The position numbers were made by a program, and so were the translations under genes. The notes beneath the pieces are model-generated. The model saw nothing but the letters and a program-made list of their open reading frames with translations, was not told where the DNA came from and made no database searches. Shown piece after piece: positions 6,718-14,363 of a DNA stretch of 17,208 nucleotides. Source of the stretch: Streptosporangiaceae bacterium (GTDB lineage: Bacteria > Actinomycetota > Actinomycetes > Streptosporangiales > Streptosporangiaceae); contig JASIBM010000147.1 of assembly GCA_030045175.1 (NCBI GenBank), positions 1 to 17,208 on the forward strand, written 5' to 3'. Within the stretch, counting starts at the first letter, position 1, and every line of letters starts with the position of its first letter.

Positions 6718-8546
6718 GTGCCTTGCTTCACGTAATGCCAGACCTCTGGGTTGAGCCCGCCGGAGTAGGGGTTGAGCGGGGCGATACCCGCGAGGTCCTT
6801 CTTGTAGACGAGCAGCAGGGACTGGTTGGGAATCCAGAGGAAGGGCAGCTGCTCGGCGGTGTAGTTCTCGTAGGCGTAGAACGCGGCCTGGCTTGAGCCG
6901 TACTCGGTCTCGTTGATGAGCTGGTTCTCTTCTGCGTTTGAGTAGCCACCGTAGTTGCCCGTGGCGTCGGTGTTGAACAGGCCGGATCCGGACGGGTCGA
7001 GGGCGTACGGGTTGTAGCCGTAGTCGAGCAGCTGCCAGCCGCAGGTCGAGGCCGGGTGGGACTGGGCGTTGCAGACGCCCACCGTCGCGTTGATGGTGTT
7101 GAAGGGCTCGGCCCTGAGCACGATCTTCACCCCGGCCGCTGCCTCGGTGGACGCGATCGCGGCTTCCTGCTCATCAAACGACGTGGATCCGGACGAGTAG
7201 GTGAGCTGGAACTGCAGCGGGTCGCCTGCGCTGATGCCCGCGCCGCACTGCGCGCTGCCCGTGCCTGGCTTGGCGCAGGTGGAGACGCCGCTCGGGGTCA
7301 CCTTCCAGCCGTGCGCCTTGAGCAGCGCGATCGCCTTGGCCGGAGCGTACGGGTACGGGCCGCCCGACTTCTCGAGCGGGGACGCCCAGCCGCCGCCGGT
7401 CAGGATCGGGACCGGGCCGTTGCCAGGGTCGGCGTAGCCCGCGTACACCTTGGACACGATCTGCGGCCGGTTGATCAGGTACTCCAGCGCCTGCCTGATG
7501 TACAGCTGGCTCAGCAGCGGGCCGACCGCCTTGTTGTACAGGTTCGGCACGATCTCAGCGACGCCGGGGACCGCCTGCTCCGCCACCAGGTACCCCTCGG
7601 ACTCAAGCGCGCCGATCTGACGGACGTCGTTGAGCGGAAGGGCCGCCAGGCCCAGCGAGGTCCCCGAGCGCAGGGTGTCCATCTCGGGGACATCGGAGGT
7701 GAACGGGGTCCAGGCGACCTGGTCAAGCACCGGCTTGTCCGGGCCCGAGTAGTTCTTGTTCGGGACCCAGGAGTAGTAGCCGCTGGTGTCGAAGGCGCCG
7801 AGGCGCCAGGGGCCGTCCACGACCTTCCACAACGGGTTGGTGGTGAAGGTGGCCATGTCGCCGCCTTGCTTTTGCAGGAAGCTCCAGACGGCTTTGGCGC
7901 CGGCCGTGGTCTCGTCGTAGTTGCCGACCTTCCCCGTCGCCGAGGTCTTGTCCCAGGCGTGCTGCGGGATGATCGTGACGACGTTCAGTATGTCGTCGGT
8001 GTAGTAGGTGGGGTTGTACGACCTGGTCAGGTCGAGCACGACGGTGTGGGCATTGGGCGTGAGCACCTTCTTGACGTCGGTCGGGAACCCGCCCGGGGTG
8101 TACTCGTTCCAGTTCTTGTAGTTCGCCTTGACCAGGTTGTAGGTGAAGCTGAAGTCACGGCTGGTCAACGGCACGCCGTCGGACCACTTCCACGGCTTGA
8201 GCACGATCGTGAGGACAGAGTCGTTGTGGGAGTAGGTCAGCGAGCTGAACAAGCTCTCCTGCGGGTTCACGATCGACCGCGCGCCGTCGCCGTCATAGGC
8301 GACCGGCGGCCACAGGCCCATGGTGAGGTTGACGTTGTAGCCATCGCTGTTCGTAGCGGGCGCGTAAGGAAACATGAAGTTTGGCGACACGCCAACCTCG
8401 GCGACCGTCACCTTGCCGCCCCGTACCAGCTGGCCGGTCACCTTCGTGCCCGTGCCCACGTGCGTCGTCGCGGTGCTGCAGCCCGCGGCGACCATCGCTG
8501 TCGCGACCGCCGCCACCGCGACGGCCATGCCTCGTAGTCTTCGCAT
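6714..8546 (-). CDS. ABC transporter substrate-binding lipoprotein, family 5 (peptide/nickel type)
   Basis: About 610 aa. The start is set at ATG 8546 (MRRLRGMAVAVAAV) because GGGAG lies 8 nt upstream. The in-frame ATG at 8561 has only an AAGG touching it. The signal peptide ends in the lipobox VAAGC, so the mature receptor should be lipid-anchored on the outer face of the membrane. Family 5 features follow: an early FPYAPATNSDGYN segment, LKPWKWSDGVPLTSRDFSFTY (split around residue 120), VVDGPWRLGAFDTSGYYSW, IRQALEYLINRPQIV, and a C-terminal LPFLWIPNQSLLLVYKKDL. Family members bind peptides, nickel chelates or sugars, and the ligand cannot be inferred here. It is followed directly by the two permease genes (4-nt overlap) and lies 142 nt behind the ATPase gene, with a hairpin in between. 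Confidence 0.93.
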   Translation of the reverse strand: MRRLRGMAVAVAAVATAMVAAGCSTATTHVGTGTKVTGQLVRGGKVTVAEVGVSPNFMFPYAPATNSDGYNVNLTMGLWPPVAYDGDGARSIVNPQESLFSSLTYSHNDSVLTIVLKPWKWSDGVPLTSRDFSFTYNLVKANYKNWNEYTPGGFPTDVKKVLTPNAHTVVLDLTRSYNPTYYTDDILNVVTIIPQHAWDKTSATGKVGNYDETTAGAKAVWSFLQKQGGDMATFTTNPLWKVVDGPWRLGAFDTSGYYSWVPNKNYSGPDKPVLDQVAWTPFTSDVPEMDTLRSGTSLGLAALPLNDVRQIGALESEGYLVAEQAVPGVAEIVPNLYNKAVGPLLSQLYIRQALEYLINRPQIVSKVYAGYADPGNGPVPILTGGGWASPLEKSGGPYPYAPAKAIALLKAHGWKVTPSGVSTCAKPGTGSAQCGAGISAGDPLQFQLTYSSGSTSFDEQEAAIASTEAAAGVKIVLRAEPFNTINATVGVCNAQSHPASTCGWQLLDYGYNPYALDPSGSGLFNTDATGNYGGYSNAEENQLINETEYGSSQAAFYAYENYTAEQLPFLWIPNQSLLLVYKKDLAGIAPLNPYSGGLNPEVWHYVKQGT

Positions 8547-8653
8547 TCGCTCGTCTCCCATCCTTAGTCAAGTTTTCCGACCGCAAAACTAGGTAATCCT
8601 ACCAAACCTGCTGCGCCCCCGGCTTGCTGGGCGATAAGGTGGCCATGAGACAA

Positions 8654-8693
8654 GCTAGCCATAGCGCTGACAAGGCAGTCAAGAATGGCTAGC
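8654..8693 (-). promoter_or_regulatory. Intercistronic hairpin overlapping the ATPase stop codon
   Basis: GCTAGCCAT at 8654-8662 and ATGGCTAGC at 8685-8693 are perfect 9-base inverted arms. Inside them TGAC (8668-8671) and GTCA (8678-8681) form a second 4-bp stem with a 6-base loop, so one nested stem-loop with a small internal loop results. The TAG stop of the ATPase gene (8689-8691) lies inside the promoter-proximal arm. No T-run follows on the - strand, so a standard terminator is unlikely. Partial termination or an mRNA stability element between the ATPase and receptor genes is inferred. Confidence 0.55.
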
Positions 8694-10824
8694 CACCAGC
8701 CTTTTCCGCCTGCTGCAACGGGAAGTGGCAAGCTGCCAGGTGCCCGGCACCGAAAGACGTGGGCATCGGTTCCTCCATCGCGCAGATTTCCTGTGCGAAC
8801 GGGCAGCGGGTGCGGAACCGGCAGCCGGACGGCGGGTTGCGCGGCGAGGGCAGCTCGCCGGTGATTCCCTCGCCGCGGCGCTGCGGCGCCACCGCCGGGT
8901 CGGGTACCGGGATCGCGCTGATCAGGCCCGCGGTGTAGGGGTGCGCGTGCCGCAGGTAGATGTCGTCGCTGGTGCCCACCTCGACCAGCTTGCCGAGGTA
9001 CATCACGCCGATCCGGTCGGCCAGGTACCGCACCACGGCAAGGTCGTGCGAGATCAGGACGTAGGTCAGGCCGCGGGCGGCCTGCAGCCGCCGCATCAGG
9101 TTCAGCACCTGGGCCCGGATCGAGACGTCAAGCGCGCTGACCGGCTCGTCGGCGACGATGACCTTCGGGCTGAGCGTGAGCGCCCTGGCCAGGCCGATGC
9201 GCTGCCGCTGGCCGCCAGAGAACTCGTGCGGGAATCGCTCCACCACATTGCGGGGCAGGCCCACCTCGTCAAGCAGCTCAAGGACGCGCTGCTGCTGCTC
9301 CGCTCGCGAGCCGATGCCCTTGACGGTCAGCGGCTCACGGATGATCGAGCCGACCCGCATCCGCGGGTCAAGCGAGGAGGACGAGTCCTGGAAGATTAGC
9401 TGCAGGTCGCTTCGCCTGGTTCGCAGCGCATGACCGCGCAGCGCGGCGATGTTGACGCCGTTCAGCGTCACCGAGCCGCCCGTCGGCTGCTCAAGCGCCA
9501 CGATCATCCGGCCGATGGTGGTCTTGCCGCACCCTGACTCGCCGACCAGGCCGAACGTCTCGCCCGCGCCGACGCCGAACGAGACCCCGGACACCGCCTG
9601 CACCGCGCCCGCGCGACGCGGCAAGATGCCGCCGGTGGCCGGGAACTCCTTGACCAGGTCATGGAGCTGCAGCAGCGGGCCGGCCGGCAAGGCGCCGTCG
9701 GTCACGCTGCCATCGGTCACGCTGCCATCAACCACGCTGGCATCAACCACGCTGCCATCAACCACGGGGGCGGGCTCACGCACGAGCGCAGGCCCGGCCG
9801 GCAGCTTCGCGATGGCATCGGCCTTGGCCGGGTCCAGTGGCCCCTCGACGGGGTGCCAGCAGGCGAACAGGTGGTCCGTCGCCCCGGTCAGCGAAGGCTC
9901 GGACACGCGGCAGATGTCGTCGGCGCGGGGGCACCTGGCCGCGAACCGGCAGCCGGCCGGCAGGTGACCCAGGTCCGGCGGGATGCCGCCGATGTTGAGC
10001 AACGGCAGCGAGCGATCCTGGGCCAGCCTCGGGATGGAGGCAAGCAGCGCCTGGGTGTACGGGTGGCGCATCTTCGAGAACAGGTCGCCGGTATCCGCGG
10101 TCTCCACGATCCGCCCCGCGTACATGACGTTCACCCGGTCCGTGTGCCCGGCGATGACGCCCATGTCGTGGGTGATCAGCAGCATGGCCATGCCGAGCTG
10201 CGACTTGAGCCGGTCGAGCAGGTCCAGGATCTGGGCCTGGATCGTCACGTCGAGCGCCGTCGTCGGCTCGTCGGCGATCAGCACCTTCGGCTCGCAGGAC
10301 AGCGCCATCGCGATCATGACCCGCTGGCGCATGCCGCCAGAGAGCTGATGCGGGTAGTCGTTCAGTCGCTCCGCCGGCCGGGGCAGGCCCACCATGTCGA
10401 GCACGTCGGTAGCCCGCCGCAGCGCCGTCTTCTTGCTCGCGCCCCTGTGCAGCATCACCGGCTCCGCGACCTGCGATCCGATGGTCCTCGTCGGGTTCAG
10501 CGAGGTCAGCGGGTCCTGGAAGATCATCGCGATGTCGTTGCCTCGGATCTTGCGCAGCTCCTGTTCGCTGCTGCCGACGAGCTCGCGGCCTTCCAGCTTG
10601 ATCGAGCCGCCCACCAGATAGCCCCCTGGCGGTAGCAGTCCCATCACCGACAAGCCCGTCATCGACTTGCCGCAGCCCGACTCGCCCACCAGGCCAAGCG
10701 TCTCCCCGGCAGCTAGGTACAGGTCCACGTCGCCCACCGCCTGGATCACGGTGGCCGGCTGCCTGATGTGAGTGGAAAGACCGGTAATCTCAAGGACTGG
10801 TGCCACGGGTGGAGTATCGCCCAC
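8689..10824 (-). CDS. Fused double ATPase of a peptide/nickel ABC importer (DppD-DppF in one chain)
   Basis: A 711-aa protein with two complete ATPase domains. Domain 1 has Walker A GESGCGKS (47-54), signature LSGGMRQR (161-168), Walker B VLIADEP (181-187) and H-loop H219. Its oligopeptide C-terminal extension has four cysteines (C292, C298, C305, C322), a pattern known to hold an iron-sulfur cluster in DppD-type proteins. Domain 2 has GESGCGKT (428-435), FSGGQRQR (535-542), VIVADEP (555-561) and H593, then its own GCRFRTRCP tail. The linker near 354-378 is a repetitive VVDGS/VTDGS stretch. The start is GTG at 10824 with no Shine-Dalgarno, and an in-frame stop lies just upstream (10831-10833); a second GTG at 10806 is possible. 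Being first in the operon, and fused, it should power the receptor/permease set downstream. Cytoplasmic, bound to the permeases. Confidence 0.93.
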   Translation of the reverse strand: MGDTPPVAPVLEITGLSTHIRQPATVIQAVGDVDLYLAAGETLGLVGESGCGKSMTGLSVMGLLPPGGYLVGGSIKLEGRELVGSSEQELRKIRGNDIAMIFQDPLTSLNPTRTIGSQVAEPVMLHRGASKKTALRRATDVLDMVGLPRPAERLNDYPHQLSGGMRQRVMIAMALSCEPKVLIADEPTTALDVTIQAQILDLLDRLKSQLGMAMLLITHDMGVIAGHTDRVNVMYAGRIVETADTGDLFSKMRHPYTQALLASIPRLAQDRSLPLLNIGGIPPDLGHLPAGCRFAARCPRADDICRVSEPSLTGATDHLFACWHPVEGPLDPAKADAIAKLPAGPALVREPAPVVDGSVVDASVVDGSVTDGSVTDGALPAGPLLQLHDLVKEFPATGGILPRRAGAVQAVSGVSFGVGAGETFGLVGESGCGKTTIGRMIVALEQPTGGSVTLNGVNIAALRGHALRTRRSDLQLIFQDSSSSLDPRMRVGSIIREPLTVKGIGSRAEQQQRVLELLDEVGLPRNVVERFPHEFSGGQRQRIGLARALTLSPKVIVADEPVSALDVSIRAQVLNLMRRLQAARGLTYVLISHDLAVVRYLADRIGVMYLGKLVEVGTSDDIYLRHAHPYTAGLISAIPVPDPAVAPQRRGEGITGELPSPRNPPSGCRFRTRCPFAQEICAMEEPMPTSFGAGHLAACHFPLQQAEKAGG
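9701..9765 (-). repeat. 15-bp minisatellite coding for the ATPase inter-domain linker
   Basis: On the + strand the 15-base units are at 9701, 9716, 9731 and 9746, with a fifth partial unit from 9761. The first two begin gtcacgctgccatc and the next two accacgctg[c/g]catca, so two sub-types lie side by side. The period is a multiple of three, which preserves the reading frame and yields V-V/T-D-G/A-S pentapeptides. Unit number is likely to vary between strains through slippage; this is inferred. Confidence 0.85.
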
Positions 10825-10864
10825 CGATCGCTACCGCGCCAAGGTTGCCCCCATGACGGACGGC

Positions 10865-10876
10865 TAACCTGGCACT
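10865..10876 (+). promoter_or_regulatory. Candidate leaderless-type -10 element (TAACCT) for the nitroreductase-family gene
   Basis: TAACCT at 10865-10870 stands exactly six bases before the ATG at 10877, and no Shine-Dalgarno sequence is present in between. It is the same hexamer and spacing as at 3634-3646. The element lies in the 52-bp divergent gap shared with the GTG-started ATPase gene, which also lacks a ribosome site, so both genes may be translated from leaderless transcripts. Confidence 0.5.
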
Positions 10877-11320
10877 ATGGCAATCGAAGGTGAGTACGTA
10901 CCCAGCCCGAGCGGCTGGGTTCGCGATCAGGTAGAGCTCTTCGAGGGCTCGGGCGGAACGCAGGGGACGACGCTGCTCGGCACGGGCCTGCCGGTGGTGA
11001 TCGTCACGAACGTCGGGGCCAAGACCGGCAAGGTGCGCAAGACGCCCTTGATGCGGGTCGAGCACGAGGGCAGCTACGCCGCCGTCGCGTCGAAGGGCGG
11101 CGCGCCAGAGCACCCGGTCTGGTACTACAACCTGCGGGCCAACCCGCGGGTCACGCTTCAGGACGGCCCGGTGCGGACGGACATGATAGCGCGCGAGCTC
11201 AGCGGCACCGAGCGGGAACAGTGGTGGCAGCGCGCGGTCGCCGCCTACCCGCCCTACGCCGAGTACCAGGTCAAGACGGCCAGGCAGATCCCCGTCTTCG
11301 TGCTCGAGCCGACCAGCTGA
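10877..11320 (+). CDS. Deazaflavin (F420)-dependent nitroreductase / quinone reductase family protein
   Basis: A 147-aa protein of the Ddn-like family: small split-barrel enzymes that use reduced cofactor F420 to reduce quinones or nitro compounds, typified by the mycobacterial protein that activates nitroimidazoles. Visible hallmarks are the N-terminal SGWVRDQVELFEGSGG, the cofactor-phosphate loop GAKTGKVRKTPL (47-58), VASKGGAPEHPVWYYNLRANP split over 70-90, and a C-terminal YPPYAEYQVKTARQIPVFVLEP (about 123-145), all in the expected order and of normal length. It lacks a ribosome site and probably starts leaderless. It is divergent from the ABC importer and precedes the protease genes, from which an AT-rich promoter region separates it. 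The family is established by homology; the natural substrate is unknown. Confidence 0.92.
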   Translation: MAIEGEYVPSPSGWVRDQVELFEGSGGTQGTTLLGTGLPVVIVTNVGAKTGKVRKTPLMRVEHEGSYAAVASKGGAPEHPVWYYNLRANPRVTLQDGPVRTDMIARELSGTEREQWWQRAVAAYPPYAEYQVKTARQIPVFVLEPTS

Positions 11321-11360
11321 GGTGCTCGAGTCCGCCGGCTGAGCTAGCTTCCCGTCGAAG

Positions 11361-11401
11361 GTAATGTTGTAATCAAAATAAGACCGGGGGAGCCGGGGAG
11401 G
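11361..11401 (+). promoter_or_regulatory. AT-rich promoter region and strong ribosome site of the HtrA-like gene
   Basis: The bases at 11361-11381 (gtaatgttgtaatcaaaata onward) form the most AT-rich short island near any gene start in this window. They contain two TAAT cores suitable for a -10 element. GGGGAGG at 11395-11401 is a near-perfect Shine-Dalgarno sequence 5 nt before the ATG at 11407. Which TAAT is the -10 cannot be decided, and no clear -35 is visible. Confidence 0.4.
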
Positions 11402-11406
11402 TCCCG

Positions 11407-12348
11407 ATGGCAGCCGACGCACCGCTCGACGCATACTCGGCCATCGTGTCCGGGGTGGCCGCCGAGCTGACGCCGAAGGTCGCGAGCCTGCGGGTCAGTC
11501 AGGGTGGCAGGCTGTCGGCGGAGAGCATCGGCTCGGCCGTCTTGTACACCAGCGACGGGTTCTTGCTGACGAACGCTCACGTCGTGGGCCGGGCGGCCGG
11601 CGGCACCGCGCTGTTCTCCGACGGGACGAGCTCGCCGTTCACCGTGGTCGGCGCCGATCCGCTCTCCGACCTCGCCGTGATCAGGGCCGGGGCGGCGACC
11701 CCGCGGCCTGCGACGCTCGGCGAGGCCGACGACCTGGTGGTCGGGCAGCTAGTGGTCGCCGTCGGCAGCCCGCTCGGCCTGGCCGGGTCGGTCACCGCAG
11801 GCGTGGTGAGCGCGCTCGGGCGGTCGCTGCCGACGCGAAGCGGCTCCGCCGTGCGGCTGGTCGAGGACGTGATCCAGACCGACGCCTCGCTCAACCCCGG
11901 CAATTCGGGCGGCGCGCTCGCCGACGCGCGGGCGCGGGTGGTCGGCATCAACACCGCCGTGGCCGGGATCGGCCTCGGCCTCGCCGTGCCGATCAACGCC
12001 ACGAGCCGCAAGATCATCTCGGCGCTGATGCGGTACGGCCGGGTGCGGCGGGCCTTCCTCGGCATCGTGAGCGCGCCGACCCCGCTGCCCGCGCCGCTGC
12101 ACGAGCGCGTCGGCAGGAAGGAAGGACTGCGGGTGGCCGACCTCGTGCCGGCCGGCCCGGCCGCGAGGGCCGGGCTGCGGGTCGGCGACATCCTGGTCAG
12201 CGCGGCGGGCAAGCCGGTCGCGACGGCCCAGGACCTGCAGCGGCTGATGTTCGCCGAGGCAATCGACAGGCCGCTCGAGATCACGGTGCTGCGCAACGGC
12301 GCGCTGGTGGACGTGATCGCGCAGCCCGCGGAGCTTGCCGCCGCGTGA
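11407..12348 (+). CDS. HtrA/DegP-like trypsin-family serine protease with PDZ domain, no visible membrane anchor
   Basis: A 313-aa S1C-type protease. The catalytic triad is visible as H58 in LLTNAHVV, D88 in PLSDLAVI and S167 in NPGNSGGA. The oxyanion and specificity region AVGSPLGLAGSVTAGVVSALGR (118-139) is also typical. A single PDZ domain follows from about 215 (LRVADLVPAGPAARAGLRVGDILVSAAGKPVATAQDLQ, in parts) to 305. Unlike most actinobacterial HtrA proteins, the chain begins MAADAPLDAYSAIVSGV with no signal peptide, long cytoplasmic tail or membrane helix, so a cytoplasmic protease is inferred. The start is supported by GGGGAGG 5 nt upstream. It lies 41 nt before ftsH and the two may be co-transcribed. 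Its role is likely degradation or chaperoning of damaged proteins. Confidence 0.9.
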   Translation: MAADAPLDAYSAIVSGVAAELTPKVASLRVSQGGRLSAESIGSAVLYTSDGFLLTNAHVVGRAAGGTALFSDGTSSPFTVVGADPLSDLAVIRAGAATPRPATLGEADDLVVGQLVVAVGSPLGLAGSVTAGVVSALGRSLPTRSGSAVRLVEDVIQTDASLNPGNSGGALADARARVVGINTAVAGIGLGLAVPINATSRKIISALMRYGRVRRAFLGIVSAPTPLPAPLHERVGRKEGLRVADLVPAGPAARAGLRVGDILVSAAGKPVATAQDLQRLMFAEAIDRPLEITVLRNGALVDVIAQPAELAAA

Positions 12349-12389
12349 GCAGATGCTGCGATGCCCCCGCGAGTGCGTAAGAATGGCTT

Positions 12390-14354
12390 ATGAGCAAGCA
12401 ACCCAGCGCCCCGCCGCCTGGTGACAAGCCGGCGCCCACCGCGCCCCCGCCCCCGCCCTCGTGGCGGCACTGGCTCTGGCCCATCGCGCTCCTGGCCATG
12501 CTGGTGCTCTGGTTCTACCTGCCGCTGAGCCAGTCGAGCACGATCACCCTCAGCTACAGCCAGTTCATGGCGAAGGCCACGGCGCATCAGATCAAGGACG
12601 TGACGATCGCGGCGACCGCCACGAACCCGGTCGCCAACGGGACGCTGACGAACGGCAAGGCCTACACCACCGTGCTGACGGGAACGGTGAACCCGCAGTA
12701 CGCCCAGCAGCTCACCAAGACCTGTCGCTGTCAGGTCAGCGCGGCCACGGCCAGCCCGAGCATCGGCTCGGACCTGCTCTACCTGCTGATCATCTTCGCC
12801 CCGCTGATCTTCGTCATCTACCTGTTCCGGCGGATGTCACGGTCGGGGCCGCTGCAGAGCGCGCTCGGGGTCGGCAGGTCGCGGGCGAAGGTCTTCGACG
12901 CCGAGCGGCCGCAGACGAAGTTCGCCGACGTGGCCGGCTACGACGGGCCGAAGGAGGAGGTCAGCGAGATCATCGACTTCCTGCGCAACCCGGGCCGGTA
13001 TCAGCGGGCCGGCGCGATGGCGCCGCGCGGCATCTTGATGATCGGCCCGCCGGGCACCGGCAAGACGCTGCTCGCCAGGGCCGTCGCCGGCGAGGCTTCG
13101 GTGCCGTTCATCTCGGTGACAGGCTCGAGCTTCGTCGAGATGTTCGTCGGCGTCGGCGCGGCGCGGGTGCGCGACCTGTTCGCCGAGGCGAGAAGGCGGG
13201 CGCCGTGCATCATCTTCGTCGACGAGGTCGACGCGATCGGCCAGCGCAGGGCGGGCTCGGGCGCGGTGGTGGCCAACGATGAGCGCGAGCAGACCCTGAA
13301 CCAGTTGCTCGCCGAGATGGACGGCTTCGACATGACCCAGGGGATCGTGGTGCTCGCCGCCACGAACCGGCCCGAGGTGCTCGATCCCGCGCTGCTGCGG
13401 CCAGGCAGGTTCGACCGGCAGATCACGATCCCGCTGCCCACGCTGGACGAGCGGGCCGAGATCCTGGTCGTGCATTGCCGGGGCAAGCGCCTGGCCGGAG
13501 ACGTCGACCTGCGGGTCGTCGCGCGGGGCACGCCCGGGTTCTCCGGCGCCGACCTGGCCAACCTGGCCAACGAGGCGGCGATCTTCGCCGTCCGCGGCAA
13601 TCGCGAGATACTGACCGCCGCCGACTTCGACGACGCCAGGGACAGGATCCTGCTCGGCAGGCGCGAGGGCTCGAACGTGCTGCTGCCCGAGGAGAAGCAC
13701 GCGGTGGCCGTGCACGAGGCCGGGCACGCGATCGTGGCCGCGCTGTCCGACCACGCGGACCCGGTCGCCAAGGTCACCATCTTGCCTGCCGGGCAGGCGC
13801 TCGGCGTGACGCAGCAGCTGCCGCTGATCGAGCGGCACCTGTACGGCGAGGACTACCTGCGCGAGTCGCTTGCGGTGCGGCTCGGTGGCCGCGCCGCCGA
13901 GCTCGTGGAGTTCCGCCAGGGCTCGACCGGCGCGGCGAACGACCTGTCCACGGCGACGGACCTGGCTACCAGGATGGTGCGGGAGTTCGGCCTGTCGGCC
14001 AAGCTCGGCCCGGTCGGCTACCCGCAGGGCGGCTCGGTCTTCCTCGGCGGCGGCGGCAACGGCTTCTCAAGCAGGCCCTTCGCCGAGTCCACGCAGGCGA
14101 CGATCGACGCCGAGGTGGCCAGGCTGCTCAGGGAGGCCGAGCAGGCCGCCGTCGAGGTGATCCGCGGCCACAAGGACATGCTTGACGAGCTCGTGAACCT
14201 GCTGCTTGATGAGGAGACCGTGGACGGCTCGGAGGTGTACCGTATCGCCAGGCGCTCGGCGCCAGCGCACCGCGCGGCCGACGAGGTGACGGTCGGGCCG
14301 CGCGCAGCGAATGCGCACGCCGACGCCTTGCCCGATCGAAGCCACGCCGAGTAG
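12390..14354 (+). CDS. ftsH: ATP-dependent zinc metalloprotease FtsH
   Basis: A 654-aa membrane-anchored AAA+ protease that extracts and degrades membrane and soluble proteins as a hexamer. A Pro-rich cytoplasmic tail (1-26) is followed by membrane helix 1 (about 28-46), an extracytoplasmic domain of about 80 aa with a CRC pair (C112, C114), and membrane helix 2 (about 128-146). The AAA module has Walker A GPPGTGKT (219-226), pore loop FVGVGAARVRD, Walker B IIFVDEVDAIG (274-284) and the second region of homology ATNRPEVLDPALLRPGRFDR (324-343). The protease domain has the zinc site HEAGH (442-446), with D518 the likely third ligand. The C-terminus ends in a short charged tail. TAAGAAT a few bases before the ATG may be a leaderless-type -10, and no Shine-Dalgarno is seen. 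The cyclodeaminase-family gene follows after 9 nt. Confidence 0.97.
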   Translation: MSKQPSAPPPGDKPAPTAPPPPPSWRHWLWPIALLAMLVLWFYLPLSQSSTITLSYSQFMAKATAHQIKDVTIAATATNPVANGTLTNGKAYTTVLTGTVNPQYAQQLTKTCRCQVSAATASPSIGSDLLYLLIIFAPLIFVIYLFRRMSRSGPLQSALGVGRSRAKVFDAERPQTKFADVAGYDGPKEEVSEIIDFLRNPGRYQRAGAMAPRGILMIGPPGTGKTLLARAVAGEASVPFISVTGSSFVEMFVGVGAARVRDLFAEARRRAPCIIFVDEVDAIGQRRAGSGAVVANDEREQTLNQLLAEMDGFDMTQGIVVLAATNRPEVLDPALLRPGRFDRQITIPLPTLDERAEILVVHCRGKRLAGDVDLRVVARGTPGFSGADLANLANEAAIFAVRGNREILTAADFDDARDRILLGRREGSNVLLPEEKHAVAVHEAGHAIVAALSDHADPVAKVTILPAGQALGVTQQLPLIERHLYGEDYLRESLAVRLGGRAAELVEFRQGSTGAANDLSTATDLATRMVREFGLSAKLGPVGYPQGGSVFLGGGGNGFSSRPFAESTQATIDAEVARLLREAEQAAVEVIRGHKDMLDELVNLLLDEETVDGSEVYRIARRSAPAHRAADEVTVGPRAANAHADALPDRSHAE

Positions 14355-14363
14355 GACATCATC

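Noticed and set aside
7056..8537. Long + strand open frame of 493 codons opposite the receptor gene
   Set aside because: Low-complexity Arg/Val/Gly/Asp-rich translation with no domain, lying exactly opposite a clear family 5 receptor. It is a GC-driven shadow frame. The same applies to long antisense frames at 9661-10635, 11577-12587, 12837-13838 and 14385-15542.
11300..11330. GTGCTCGAG direct repeat spanning the nitroreductase stop codon
   Set aside because: Two 9-mers, one inside coding sequence, with no further copy or symmetry. Likely chance in GC-rich DNA.
1278..11350. Recurring GCTAGC in non-coding gaps as a shared regulatory site
   Set aside because: The few occurrences are about what base composition predicts, and they have no common spacing to gene starts. 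Only the long hairpin at 8654-8693 stands out.
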